This document shows, one piece after another, positions 27,276-35,895 of a stretch of DNA of 64,000 bases. This stretch comes from IDS-8 sp040902105 (GTDB lineage Bacteria > Pseudomonadota > Gammaproteobacteria > Steroidobacterales > Woeseiaceae), in NCBI GenBank assembly GCA_040902105.1, contig JBBDXW010000015.1, positions 127,229 through 191,228 of the forward strand. Direction: 5' to 3'. Position 1 is the first letter of the stretch, and each line of letters starts with the position of its first letter. The translations under genes and the position numbers were made by a program. The notes below the pieces were generated by a model. It was not told where the DNA came from, searched no databases, and worked only from the letters and a program-made list of their open reading frames with translations.

Positions 27276-27540
27276 CGTGGAACCCCAAGAGTCATTAAAG
27301 AGGCGAAATGCTAATGCCATTGTGTGACAGTTTGACTTCGCCCGGGTAAGCATCGGCGTTTGTCACCGATCGCTGCTGCCGGATTGTTCGTCCCGGCGAT
27401 TGTGTTACCAATCTAACGCAGCCCAAATGCCCATGCAATAAGGGTTTCGGCGCTGATCGTCCACGGCGACAGGGGTTGCCGGGCGGTTCGTCGTGGCTAA
27501 CTTCGACCGATACGGACCAAACCGTCGCAACGCGTTGTTT

Positions 27541-28629
27541 CTATTTTGTTTCGATCGAAAAGTGCAATGGCCAATGGTCGGAAACGCCACTGCCTTCGGG
27601 CAATGCGAAGCGGGCCGGGGTGCCGCTTGCCTGTACCTGCTCCGAAGTGTTGTTCGCAATTCGCACTGAACCCTCGCGTATCCTCCATGTTGCTTGCGCG
27701 CCACGGCATCGGCCGGGCGACCACAGGATCATGTCGAGCCAGGACCAGCTGCCGTCGCGCGCGTAGTAGCTGGTTCCCCGGCACGGTCCGGCATTGTCCC
27801 TGCATTCGGCCTCGTGCACGACGGTCCACCAGGGCTTTGCGAACCGGGCGAGCATCGATTCGTTGCGGTCTTCCTCCGAAGTCGTATTGAAATCGCCGGC
27901 CGCAAACGCCGGACGGTCCGCAGGCAGCGCCGCGTTCAGTTTTGCGAGGAACTCGTAAGCGGCGATACGCATTTCCGTGGGATGGAACGGCGCCGGAAAG
28001 TGCACTGCATACCCGGTCAGGTACGAGCCGTCGGGCAGTAGAAACGTAGCTTCGAGGATCCCGCGTGTGTCGGCGACGCGTGTTGCATCCGCACCGTCGA
28101 ACGGAATGCGGTGCAGCGTCGGCGGTTCGGCCAGCTCGAGCTTCGACAGGAACGCGACGTCGATACCGCGCTCGTCACTGCCGTCAATCAGGATCGCCGG
28201 CCTGTATCCCGCGTCGGAGAGATAGTCCTGGCGCAAGCGCTCGAGGATGCCGACATTTTCGATCTCCTGCAGCGCAAGGATGTCGGGGCCGCGTCCGTCG
28301 TTGACTTGCAGGATGGCTGCGGCTACGGCCGACAGCTTTCGTTCGAGGATCTCCTCGCTCCAGTCCCAGTTCAGGCATTGATCGCGCCAATGCGGCACCT
28401 CGATTTTCGCGCACGCGGATTGGTGCTCGCCGGTTTGCTTCATCGCCAGCGGCAGGTAGGTTCGATCGTCCTTGCCGGGGTCGTCGCGGGTGTCGAAGAG
28501 ATTCTCGACGTTGAAGGTCATGATGGTGACCGGCTGCGCAAACACAAAGGCTTTTTCGGTTGTGGACGGTACCGCCAGCTGCGTACAGCCGCCGAGCAGG
28601 ATGAGAGCGGTAAGGGTTGCGGATTTCAT
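27541..28629 (-). CDS. Lipoprotein of the endonuclease/exonuclease/phosphatase family
   Basis: From ATG 28629 the protein has 362 residues and a lipoprotein signal with the lipobox LGGC (Cys15). The DNase I-like fold is shown by TIMTFNVENLFDTRDDP, ILALQEIEN with the metal-binding glutamate, FAAGDFNTTSEEDR and a C-terminal SGVSDHWPL with the catalytic aspartate-histidine pair. Extracytoplasmic members include nucleases and phosphodiesterases. Given the nucleotide-scavenging genes around it a nuclease role is attractive, but sugar or lipid phosphate substrates are not excluded. The region 27276-27540 between this gene and the receptor start holds no recognisable gene and should contain the receptor promoter. 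Confidence 0.85.
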   Translation of the reverse strand: MKSATLTALILLGGCTQLAVPSTTEKAFVFAQPVTIMTFNVENLFDTRDDPGKDDRTYLPLAMKQTGEHQSACAKIEVPHWRDQCLNWDWSEEILERKLSAVAAAILQVNDGRGPDILALQEIENVGILERLRQDYLSDAGYRPAILIDGSDERGIDVAFLSKLELAEPPTLHRIPFDGADATRVADTRGILEATFLLPDGSYLTGYAVHFPAPFHPTEMRIAAYEFLAKLNAALPADRPAFAAGDFNTTSEEDRNESMLARFAKPWWTVVHEAECRDNAGPCRGTSYYARDGSWSWLDMILWSPGRCRGAQATWRIREGSVRIANNTSEQVQASGTPARFALPEGSGVSDHWPLHFSIETK

Positions 28630-28688
28630 CGCGCGTCTGTAGAGCCCGAGGGTCATTTTATCCCAAGGTCCAAATTCAGGGGAGTTCG

Positions 28689-28758
28689 GGTCGCCCGCAA
28701 TGGCGGGCTCCTACAGCGCATCGATCAGCACCTGTAGGAGCCCGCCTCGAGGGCGACC
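28689..28758. repeat. Diverging pair of REP-like palindromes
   Basis: An inverse copy (28689-28715) and a direct variant with a TCGA loop (28733-28758) are separated by 17 bases, in the order opposite to the converging pairs elsewhere. They fill the space between the phosphoesterase gene and the end of the next TonB receptor gene. Confidence 0.9.
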
Positions 28759-28769
28759 ACGGCCGATCG

Positions 28770-30995
28770 CTACAAATCCCCGAAATTCAAGCGGAAGTTC
28801 AAACCAAAGATTCGCGGTTCGTTGACGAAGCCCGTGTTGTTGTTGAAATCGATGCCGCCTTTCAGGTTTTCCTCGTCGGTCAGGTTGCGGGCAAACGCCG
28901 AGAGTTCCCACTGGCCGCCGTTGGCGACGTACCCGGCGCGCAAGCCGGCTTCGTAGATGCTGCCCGAATGGAACTCGGCCGCTTCATAGAGGAAGAAGTT
29001 CGTATCGCCCTGATTCGCGAAATCGCCGTACACATACAGCTCATCATCGTCGCCGACCGGCATGCTGTAGCGCGCGGTGACATTGATCATGAACTCCGGT
29101 GCCTGCGGGAACGGATTGCCGTCGAGAATAGCGAAGCCGTCCGCGTCCAGCGGATCGAGAATCGTGCACTGTCCGGAGCCGCAGGTCGCAGTCACGAGGT
29201 TCGGATCGTCGATCTCGGTATCGTTCCAGCTGCCGCCGAAGGTCATGACGAAATTGTCGCTGAACAGAATTTCCGCATCGACGTCCGCACCCACGCCGAT
29301 GCCCTTGTCGGCATTGATCAGCACGTTGGAGTTGGTGTTGCCGCCGATGGCCGAAAGCTGCTGGTCGTCGATCGTGTAGTAATAGACCGAGCCGTTCAGG
29401 CGCAGCCTGTCGCTGAGAGTCGATTTGAAGCCGATTTCCGTCGAGAGAATGGTCTCCGAATCGGCGATCGAGAACGGGTTGGGATCGAGAAACGCAATGT
29501 TGCGGCCCTGGATCGACGGTGCGCGGAAACCGCTGGCTACGCGGCCGTAGATATTCACATCGTCGTTCATCGCGAATGACAGGCTCACATCCCAGCTCAC
29601 CTGTTCGTCGGCTACGGAAACCGGCGCTATCAGGTTGAATCCCGCGGGCGTGCTCATGTCCTTGTCGTCGTCGGTATGACGGACGCCGGCAGTGAGGGTC
29701 GTCCGGTCGGTGAGGTCGAAACTGAACTGGCCAAACACCGCCCACGAGGTGTTTTCATGGCGCACGGTCGTCGGCGGCACGAATCCCGGAAAAGTCTGCA
29801 CCGAGAAATCCGAGTCGAACCAGAATACGCCGGCCTGCCAGAACAGCCTGTCGCTTGCGTTCGATGCGAGGCGGAACTCCTGCGTCATCTGCTCGAGGTC
29901 GTCGAGCCCGTCCTGCGTGGCCGAGGGGAAAGGAATAAACCCGGGACCGAACACGAGATTTCCGCCATCGATATCGCCGAGGCTCTGATTCTCGACGGTT
30001 TCGTAAGAGCTGATGGAGGTCAACGTCAACTCGTTCGCAAAGTCGAAATCGAGACGGACAGAGCCGCCGAGCGCCTTCGCTTCCTGCGGGTTGTTATCGC
30101 CGCCGTCGAAGAAGACACGATCGCGAAAGAAGTTTTCGTTCAGATTGTTGCTCCCGCTGGTGAGCACGTTGGCCTGAAAGACCGAGGCGGTGCCGTTGTT
30201 CAGGTCGCGCCCGTGCAGGTTGAAGAGCGCGGTGAACGAATCGCCCGACAGCGCCAGCAGCTGCAGGCGGAAGGCGTTCTCGTTGAAGCCGCCCATCGCC
30301 TCGCTCTCGCCGGTAAAGCCGTTGTCGATCCAGTCGTCGCGGTTCTGGCTCAGCACCGAGAGGCGCGCAAGCAGGGTCTCGCTCTCATTGAGGCTGCCGC
30401 CCAACGCGCCTTCGAAGTTCAGGGTCCCGAGGCTGCCAACCGTCGCGGATGCGTAGCCATCCTTTTCGGCCACCGGCTTGCGCGTCTCGAACTTGATGAT
30501 ACCGGCCGGCGTGTTGCGGCCGAACAGAGACCCTTGTGGTCCGCGCAGGACCTCTACACGATCCAGGTCGAACAGCGGGAAGCTTTTGAGAATGACGTTT
30601 TCCTGCACAACTTCATCCACGATCACGGACACCGATTGCGATGCAGCGAGATCGAAGTCCGAGTTGCCGAGGCCACGCATGTAAAAGCGCGGCGCGAGCC
30701 TGCCGTTCGAGGATTCGGCATAGAGACTCGGCACCCGGGCTGCGAGAGCGCGAATGTCTTCGCCGCCCGAAAACAGCGTCTCGAGTTGTTCCCCGCGCAC
30801 CGCCGTCACGGAAAGCGGCACGTCCTGGATGTTTTCTTCGCGGCGCTGCGCCGTAACCACGATTTCTTCGAGAATCGATCGCTCCGGTGCCTGCGCGTTT
30901 GCCACGCCGAGCGGGCAGGCGAGGCTTGCGGTGATGGCGAGCAGACCGAAGCCCGGCAGGCGGAATTTGTTCCTCGTTGTATCTATACCACGCAT
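28770..30995 (-). CDS. TonB-dependent receptor
   Basis: From ATG 30995 (ribosome-binding site AGGGAGC) the protein has 741 residues with a signal peptide ending GVANAQA. A TonB-box-like ILEEIVVTAQRREENIQDVPLSVTAV segment follows, then a plug with NVILKSFPLFDLDRVEVLRGPQGSLFGRNTPAGIIKF split over its classic landmarks, and a barrel ending NLRNFGDL-like (LNFRLNFGDL). The VTAQRREENIQDVP motif is common in receptors of marine and freshwater Gammaproteobacteria and Sphingomonads with unknown small-molecule ligands. The position between phosphoesterase and purine nucleoside phosphorylase genes hints at a nucleoside or base ligand, which is inference only. Longer in-frame starts upstream overlap the cupin gene and are rejected. 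Confidence 0.9.
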   Translation of the reverse strand: MRGIDTTRNKFRLPGFGLLAITASLACPLGVANAQAPERSILEEIVVTAQRREENIQDVPLSVTAVRGEQLETLFSGGEDIRALAARVPSLYAESSNGRLAPRFYMRGLGNSDFDLAASQSVSVIVDEVVQENVILKSFPLFDLDRVEVLRGPQGSLFGRNTPAGIIKFETRKPVAEKDGYASATVGSLGTLNFEGALGGSLNESETLLARLSVLSQNRDDWIDNGFTGESEAMGGFNENAFRLQLLALSGDSFTALFNLHGRDLNNGTASVFQANVLTSGSNNLNENFFRDRVFFDGGDNNPQEAKALGGSVRLDFDFANELTLTSISSYETVENQSLGDIDGGNLVFGPGFIPFPSATQDGLDDLEQMTQEFRLASNASDRLFWQAGVFWFDSDFSVQTFPGFVPPTTVRHENTSWAVFGQFSFDLTDRTTLTAGVRHTDDDKDMSTPAGFNLIAPVSVADEQVSWDVSLSFAMNDDVNIYGRVASGFRAPSIQGRNIAFLDPNPFSIADSETILSTEIGFKSTLSDRLRLNGSVYYYTIDDQQLSAIGGNTNSNVLINADKGIGVGADVDAEILFSDNFVMTFGGSWNDTEIDDPNLVTATCGSGQCTILDPLDADGFAILDGNPFPQAPEFMINVTARYSMPVGDDDELYVYGDFANQGDTNFFLYEAAEFHSGSIYEAGLRAGYVANGGQWELSAFARNLTDEENLKGGIDFNNNTGFVNEPRIFGLNFRLNFGDL

Positions 30996-31054
30996 TGTTT
31001 TGCTCCCTGAAAACGTTGCCGGAGTATAGCGCCGTTCTTTTCCGTTTCTAAAGC

Positions 31055-31414
31055 TTAATCGGACTCTAGCGATTCGTAACATTCGGGAGTAAATGCCGGC
31101 AGGCAGAGGCAGAGGAATTTCAGATCGGCGGTTCCGCGATTGCTGATACGCTGTGACGTTTTTGGCGGAATTGCAACAACGTCGCCGGGTACGACGACAA
31201 ATGGCTCGCCGCCGGCCACCTCCATCAGTCCTTCGCCCTCGCGGACGATGTACCACTCGGCAACGCTGAGGCGATGCAGTTCCGTGGTCGCGCCGGGGAC
31301 CACGCGGCATTCGGCCAGCGAGGTTTCCGGTACGCGTTCGTCGTTCAGGAGTTCGCGGATGTAGCAACGCTCGCCGGTGAGGGTTTCCGGCGGATTCTTG
31401 TTTCGTAGCAGCAT
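31055..31414 (-). CDS. Small single-domain cupin
   Basis: The 119-residue protein folds as one cupin: motif 1 is VVPGATTELHRLSVAEWYIVREGEG (with the metal histidine and glutamate) and motif 2 is VPGDVVAIPPKTSQRISNRG. In the second motif the usual histidine appears to be replaced by glutamine (TSQRI), so metal binding may be altered. A good ribosome-binding site (GGAGG) precedes ATG 31414. Such proteins range from sugar isomerase-like enzymes to binding proteins, and no function can be given. It is upstream of the TonB receptor on the same strand with 59 bp between them. Confidence 0.8.
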   Translation of the reverse strand: MLLRNKNPPETLTGERCYIRELLNDERVPETSLAECRVVPGATTELHRLSVAEWYIVREGEGLMEVAGGEPFVVVPGDVVAIPPKTSQRISNRGTADLKFLCLCLPAFTPECYESLESD

Positions 31415-31442
31415 CCTGTCGCCTCCGTGGGATTCATGCGCT

Positions 31443-31538
31443 GGTCGCCCGCAATGGCGGGCTCCTACAGGGCTCCATCCATCGTTTCGCCACAGTGGAT
31501 GAATCGCGCCTTGCAGGAGCCCGCCATTGCGGGCGACC
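31443..31538. repeat. Diverging pair of REP-like palindromes upstream of deoD
   Basis: An inverse copy at 31443-31469 and a direct copy with a changed head (TTGCAGGAGC) at 31512-31538 occupy the divergent space between the cupin and deoD genes. Confidence 0.9.
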
Positions 31539-31657
31539 TTCCAATCGTCACGCGCACGGTGGCGCCCGTCCAGGTGCTAAACTTGCCCAACATTAACAAC
31601 AAACCGCATCACCCGACGACTGCCGCTGACCGGCCGCGCTTGTCACAGGCGAACTCT

Positions 31658-32371
31658 ATGGCAACCAAACACATGAATGCCCAGCCCGGCGATTTTGCCG
31701 AGGCTGTGCTGATGCCCGGAGACCCGCAGCGCGCGAAGTATATTGCCGATACCTATTTCGACAGCGCGCGCCAGGTTACCGACGTGCGCAACATGTGGGG
31801 GTTTACCGGCGAATACAAAGGGATGCCGGTGTCGGTAATGGCACATGGGATGGGGATTCCGTCGGCATCGATCTACTGCACCGAACTGATCCGCGACTAC
31901 GGCGTCAAAAAAGTCATTCGAGTGGGCAGTTGCGGTACGACCCATCCCAGGGTCAGGCTTCGCGACGTTGTGATTGCGATGGGCGCATCGACCGATTCCG
32001 GGGTCAACCGCATGCGCTTCGGCGGTTACGACCTTGCCGCCATTGCGAGCTACCGGCTGGTGCGGAACGCGGTGGACGCGGCGCTCGAACTAAACGTACG
32101 GCATCACGTCGGAAACGTGTTCTCGGCCGACCTTTTCTATACCCCGGATACGGCGATGTTCGAGACGATGGCGAAATACGACGTGCTCGGCGTCGAAATG
32201 GAAGCGGCGGGCATTTATCCGATCGCCGCGGAGCACGGCGTGGAAGCGCTGGCCATCTGCACCGTGAGTGACGACATCCGCTCCGGCGAGGCGTTGTCAG
32301 TGGAAGATCGGTGCTCCTCCTTCGATGAAATGATCATGGTCGCGCTCGAAGCCGTGCGGCTGAGCGGGTAA
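31658..32371 (+). CDS. deoD: Purine nucleoside phosphorylase, DeoD type
   Basis: From ATG 31658 the protein has 237 residues, the usual length of the hexameric enzyme. DFAEAVLMPGDPQRAKYIADTYF, VMAHGMGIPSASIY, IRVGSCGTTHPRVRLRDVVIAMGASTDS and GVEMEAAGIYPIAAEHGVEAL are all diagnostic, the last including the ribose-binding glutamate. SDD in TVSDDIRSGEAL supplies the aspartate that confers 6-amino as well as 6-oxo purine use. It phosphorolyses purine (deoxy)nucleosides to base and (deoxy)ribose 1-phosphate. It is followed 6 bases later by deoC. An earlier in-frame start runs through two REPs and is rejected. Confidence 0.93.
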   Translation: MATKHMNAQPGDFAEAVLMPGDPQRAKYIADTYFDSARQVTDVRNMWGFTGEYKGMPVSVMAHGMGIPSASIYCTELIRDYGVKKVIRVGSCGTTHPRVRLRDVVIAMGASTDSGVNRMRFGGYDLAAIASYRLVRNAVDAALELNVRHHVGNVFSADLFYTPDTAMFETMAKYDVLGVEMEAAGIYPIAAEHGVEALAICTVSDDIRSGEALSVEDRCSSFDEMIMVALEAVRLSG

Positions 32372-32377
32372 AGGGCG

Positions 32378-33304
32378 ATGAGCCTCGCCGCCGTGCCCCC
32401 GTCCAACCGGCTTCCGGACCTGAGCCGCGTCGCGCACGTCGATGAAGTCGGCGTCAACGAGCGGGTCGCAAGGTTTCAAAGCCGCAGCATAAAAAACGAA
32501 TCCAAGGTGCAGGCGTTGAAAATGGTTCTCGCCATGATCGACCTGACGACGCTCGAGGGCCAGGACACGTCCGGAAAGGTGCGGCAACTTTGTCAGAAAG
32601 CGATGCACCTGCACGACAAAATGCCCGGACTGCCGCACGTGGCGGCCGTCTGCGTCTATCCGACCATGGTTGCCGTCGCAAAGAAGACGCTGGGGCAGTC
32701 GGGCATCAAGGTAGCGTCCGTTGCGACCGCATTTCCGAGCGGCATGGCGCCGCGGCAGATAAAGCTCGAGGAAACGCGGATCGCGGTCGACGACGGTGCC
32801 GATGAAATCGACATGGTCATTTCGCGGGGCGCCTTCCTGCAGGGCGAATACGGCTTCGTCTTCGACGAGATCGCGGCGATCAGGGAAGCCTGCGGTAAAG
32901 CGCACCTCAAGGTCATCCTTGAAACCGGAGAACTCGGTACCCTGGACCGGGTGCGCCGCGCCAGCGTGCTGGCGATGCACGCCGGAGCCGACTTCATCAA
33001 GACCTCCACCGGCAAGATTCAGCCGGCGGCGACCATGCCGGTGACTCTCGTCATGTTGCAGGCAATCCGTGATTTTTACCGCGAAACCGGCACAATGGTG
33101 GGGATGAAGCCGGCGGGCGGCATCTCGAATGCGAAGCTCGCCGTGCACTATCTCGTGATGCTCAAGGAGACGCTCGGAGCGGCGTGGATGACGCCGGACT
33201 GGTTTCGCTTCGGCGCCAGCTCGCTCGCCAACGACGTCCTGATGCAGATTCAGAAACAGGCGACCGGCAGGTACCAGTCGGCCGATTATTTCTCCAAAGA
33301 TTAG
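32378..33304 (+). CDS. deoC: Deoxyribose-phosphate aldolase
   Basis: The 308-residue TIM-barrel enzyme carries MVLAMIDLTTLEGQDT, VCVYPTMV, EIDMVISRGAFLQGEY, KVILETGELG, and DFIKTSTGKIQPAATM with the Schiff-base lysine, then KPAGGISN with the second lysine. It splits deoxyribose 5-phosphate into glyceraldehyde 3-phosphate and acetaldehyde. It is longer than E. coli DeoC (259 residues) by an N-terminal extension and belongs to the longer class. Position between deoD and an aldehyde dehydrogenase is logical because acetaldehyde is a product. A phosphopentomutase is not visible in the window. Confidence 0.92.
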   Translation: MSLAAVPPSNRLPDLSRVAHVDEVGVNERVARFQSRSIKNESKVQALKMVLAMIDLTTLEGQDTSGKVRQLCQKAMHLHDKMPGLPHVAAVCVYPTMVAVAKKTLGQSGIKVASVATAFPSGMAPRQIKLEETRIAVDDGADEIDMVISRGAFLQGEYGFVFDEIAAIREACGKAHLKVILETGELGTLDRVRRASVLAMHAGADFIKTSTGKIQPAATMPVTLVMLQAIRDFYRETGTMVGMKPAGGISNAKLAVHYLVMLKETLGAAWMTPDWFRFGASSLANDVLMQIQKQATGRYQSADYFSKD

Positions 33305-33318
33305 GGAAACCCAGGCGC

Positions 33319-33459
33319 TGCAGGAGCCCGCCGTTGCGGGCGACCCCCAGAAGGGGACAGTGACCTTTTCCTTGATACGTCAAGGGGGACAGTGACCTTA
33401 TTCGGAGGAAAAGGTCACTGTCCCCTTCTGGGGGTCGCCCGCAATGGCGGGCTCCTACA
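33319..33459. mobile_element. Nested inverted-repeat element, copy A (REP pair enclosing GGGGACAGTGACCTT motifs)
   Basis: A direct REP (33319-33345) and an inverse REP (33433-33459) form the ends. Inside, GGGGACAGTGACCTT occurs directly at 33353-33367 and 33385-33399 and inverted at 33411-33425, with a CTTGA/TCAAG hairpin at 33371-33384. The two 53-bp arms differ at only two positions by hand comparison. The spacer between REP and motif is CCCAGAA on both arms. No transposase is encoded. Copy B is at 47465-47608. It lies between deoC and the aldehyde dehydrogenase gene. Confidence 0.85.
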
Positions 33460-33529
33460 CGGCTTGTGCAGAGGCTACCCAAGACGCCTAGAATGTTGTC
33501 AACAGGCTTTGGCTTTGGTGGTAAACGTT

Positions 33530-34999
33530 GTGGACACTCAACCAAACAAGCTCGCGTTCAATGACGGCTGGCAATACGCGCCGGCGCCGGAGAGCACCGA
33601 TCACATTCGCATCGACGAGCAATACGAATTGTTCATCGGCGGCGAATTCGTGGCGCCGCAGGAAGGTCGCTATTTTCCGTCGATCAACCCGGCCAGCGAA
33701 CAGCCCCTTTCGAGCATTGCGCTCGCGACCGCGCCGGACATCGATGCCGCCGTGGCGGCGGCGCGCAAAGCCTATGGCCGCTGGTCGAAACTGAAAGCGG
33801 CCGAGCGCGGCAAACTGATCTATCGCCTCGCGCGCATGCTGCAGGAGCGCTCGCGCGAGTTCGCGACCATTGAATCGCTGGACGGCGGCAAGCCGATTCG
33901 CGAGTCGCGCGACATCGACATTCCGCTCGCCGCGGCGCATTTCTTTTATTACGCGGGCTGGGCCGACAAACTCGAGTACGCGTTCCCCGGGCGCACGCCG
34001 GTATCGCTCGGAGTCGCGGGACAGATCATTCCATGGAATTTCCCGCTGCTGATGCTGGCGTGGAAGATCGCGCCCGCGCTCGCCTGCGGCAACACGGTCG
34101 TCCTCAAACCGGCGGAGACGACGCCGCTCACCGCGCTCAAGTTCGCGGAACTCGTGCAGGATGCGGGGCTGCCGCCCGGTGTGGTCAATATCGTGACCGG
34201 AGCCGGCGAGACCGGGGCCGCACTGGTCAATCATGCCGGCGTCGACAAAATTGCGTTCACCGGTTCGACCGGCGTGGGGCGCATCATCCAGAAAGCGATC
34301 GCGGGCAGCAGCAAGCGATACACGCTCGAACTCGGCGGCAAAGCGGCGAATATCATTTTTGCGGACGCCGCCATCGATCAGGCGGTCGAAGGCATCGTCA
34401 ACGGCATCTTTTTCAATCAGGGCCACGTGTGCTGTGCCGGTTCGCGCCTGTTCGTGCAGGAATCGGTCGCCGATGAGGTGGTGCAGAAGCTCAAGGACCG
34501 CATGGAAACCCTGATCATTGGCGATCCGCTCGACAAGAATACGGACATCGGGGCGATCAACTCGGCAGAGCAGCTCGACCGAATCCGCTCCTACCTGGAG
34601 ATCGGTAAAGAAGAGGGCGCGGAAATGCACCAGAGTTCCTGCCCGGTGCCGGATCGCGGTTACTGGTGCCGGCCGACGATTTTTACCGGCGTTTCGCAAT
34701 CGAACCGCATCGTGCAGGAAGAAATATTCGGGCCTGTTCTCGCCGTGCAGACGTTCCGCACGCTGGAGGAGGGATTGTCCAAGGCAAACAACACGCCGTA
34801 CGGCCTGTCGGGCGGCGTGTGGACGGACAAGGGCGCGAAAATTTTCAAGATGACACAGGGCGTTCGCGCCGGCGTCATCTGGGCCAACACGTTCAACAAG
34901 TTCGACCCCACCTCGCCGTTCGGCGGTTACAAGGAAAGCGGCGTCGGCCGGGAGGGCGGCCTGCACGGACTCGGTGCATACGTCCGCCTTGAGGCCTGA
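33530..34999 (+). CDS. Aldehyde dehydrogenase, catalytic half of a split ALDH16-like pair
   Basis: The protein (489 residues if GTG 33530 is used; GTG 33518 is an alternative) has YELFIGGEFVAPQEG, AGQIIPWNFPLLMLAWKIAPALACG, FTGSTGVGRIIQ, LELGGKAANIIF with the general-base glutamate, and NQGHVCCAGSR with the catalytic cysteine (first of the pair), then EEIFGPVL. It oxidises an aldehyde with NAD(P). Acetaldehyde from DeoC is the contextual guess. The next gene starts 4 bases after the stop and encodes only a dehydrogenase-like N-terminal region, so together they resemble ALDH16, which fuses a catalytic and a cysteine-less domain. The start is uncertain because mobile element copy A reaches to about 70 bases upstream. 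Confidence 0.85.
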   Translation: MDTQPNKLAFNDGWQYAPAPESTDHIRIDEQYELFIGGEFVAPQEGRYFPSINPASEQPLSSIALATAPDIDAAVAAARKAYGRWSKLKAAERGKLIYRLARMLQERSREFATIESLDGGKPIRESRDIDIPLAAAHFFYYAGWADKLEYAFPGRTPVSLGVAGQIIPWNFPLLMLAWKIAPALACGNTVVLKPAETTPLTALKFAELVQDAGLPPGVVNIVTGAGETGAALVNHAGVDKIAFTGSTGVGRIIQKAIAGSSKRYTLELGGKAANIIFADAAIDQAVEGIVNGIFFNQGHVCCAGSRLFVQESVADEVVQKLKDRMETLIIGDPLDKNTDIGAINSAEQLDRIRSYLEIGKEEGAEMHQSSCPVPDRGYWCRPTIFTGVSQSNRIVQEEIFGPVLAVQTFRTLEEGLSKANNTPYGLSGGVWTDKGAKIFKMTQGVRAGVIWANTFNKFDPTSPFGGYKESGVGREGGLHGLGAYVRLEA

Positions 35000-35003
35000 A
35001 GAT

Positions 35004-35876
35004 ATGGCAAGCACAGCATCCCGCATCGCGGTCGCGAAGACCTACAAGATCTACATCGACGGCAAGTTTCCGCGAACCGAGTCGGGACGGTATTACGCGC
35101 TGGAAGACAAGAACGGCAACGTCATAGCGAATGTGAGCCGCAGCAGCCGCAAGGACTTTCGCAACGCCGTCGTTGCCGCGCGAAACGCGTTTGCCGGGTG
35201 GTCGGCCGCCAGCGCCTACCTGCGCGGGCAGATCCTGTATCGCATCGCGGAAATGCTGGAGGGGCGGCGCGAGCAATTCGTCGCCGAACTGGTCGCCCAG
35301 GGTGTCACCCGGCGCAGGGCCGCCGCCGAAGTCGATGGCGCCACCGATCGCCTCATTTATTACGCGGGCTGGGCGGACAAGTACCAGCAGATTTTCAGTG
35401 CCGTCAACCCGGTCAGTTCAGCGCATTTCAATTTTTCGGTGCTCGAGCCGACGGGCGTCGTTGCGGTCATAGCGCCGGACGACAGCGGGCTCATCGGGCT
35501 GGTATCGAACATCATGCCGGCGATCGTCGGCGGAAATACCTGCATCGTGCTTGCCTCGGAGACACTGCCTCTTTGCGCCGTCAGTTTTGCCGAAGTGCTG
35601 CATGCGTCGGATGTGCCGGGCGGTGTGGTCAATATTCTGACCGGGTATCGTAAGGAGCTGACGACGCAGTTCGCGTCGCACATGGACGTCAATGCGATCA
35701 TTTACACCGACCCGGATGCCGATACCGCCCGAAACATCCAGATCGAGGCCGCGCAGAACATCAAGCGCGTCATTGCCAGGCCGGACACCCATTGGGATGC
35801 GGAAGCGTCACAGAATCCATACCTGATACAAGACACTCAGGAAACAAAAACGACATGGCATCCGATTGGCGGATAG
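35004..35876 (+). CDS. Aldehyde dehydrogenase-like protein without the catalytic domain (second half of split ALDH16)
   Basis: The protein (290 residues from ATG 35004) begins like an aldehyde dehydrogenase (YKIYIDGKFPRTESGRYY, RNAFAGWSAASAYLRGQILYRIAEML, LIYYAGWADKYQQIF, LEPTGVVAVIAPDDSGLIG, GVVNILTGYR) but ends where the catalytic domain should start. No glutamate/cysteine active-site motif is present, and the PWN motif of the oxyanion and cofactor region reads APDDSG. It is therefore a structural partner rather than an enzyme. The size, order and 4-base spacing after the full dehydrogenase match the two domains of ALDH16 proteins. This suggests a heteromeric form of that enzyme. Confidence 0.8.
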   Translation: MASTASRIAVAKTYKIYIDGKFPRTESGRYYALEDKNGNVIANVSRSSRKDFRNAVVAARNAFAGWSAASAYLRGQILYRIAEMLEGRREQFVAELVAQGVTRRRAAAEVDGATDRLIYYAGWADKYQQIFSAVNPVSSAHFNFSVLEPTGVVAVIAPDDSGLIGLVSNIMPAIVGGNTCIVLASETLPLCAVSFAEVLHASDVPGGVVNILTGYRKELTTQFASHMDVNAIIYTDPDADTARNIQIEAAQNIKRVIARPDTHWDAEASQNPYLIQDTQETKTTWHPIGG

Positions 35877-35895
35877 GGCGATAGGGGAACTCCAT

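Noticed and set aside
29676..31010. A 444-codon open frame on the plus strand
   Set aside because: It is antisense to the second TonB receptor, and the composition is typical of a shadow frame.
30996..31367. Long N-terminal extension of the second TonB receptor
   Set aside because: It lies opposite or over the cupin gene and lacks a signal peptide. ATG 30995 has a strong ribosome-binding site and a signal peptide.
31427..31657. Longer start for DeoD
   Set aside because: The extension runs through two REP copies and would lengthen a protein of very constant size.
33319..33459. A transposase gene within the nested elements
   Set aside because: The elements are about 141-144 bp and their short frames encode only repeat translation. 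They must be non-autonomous.
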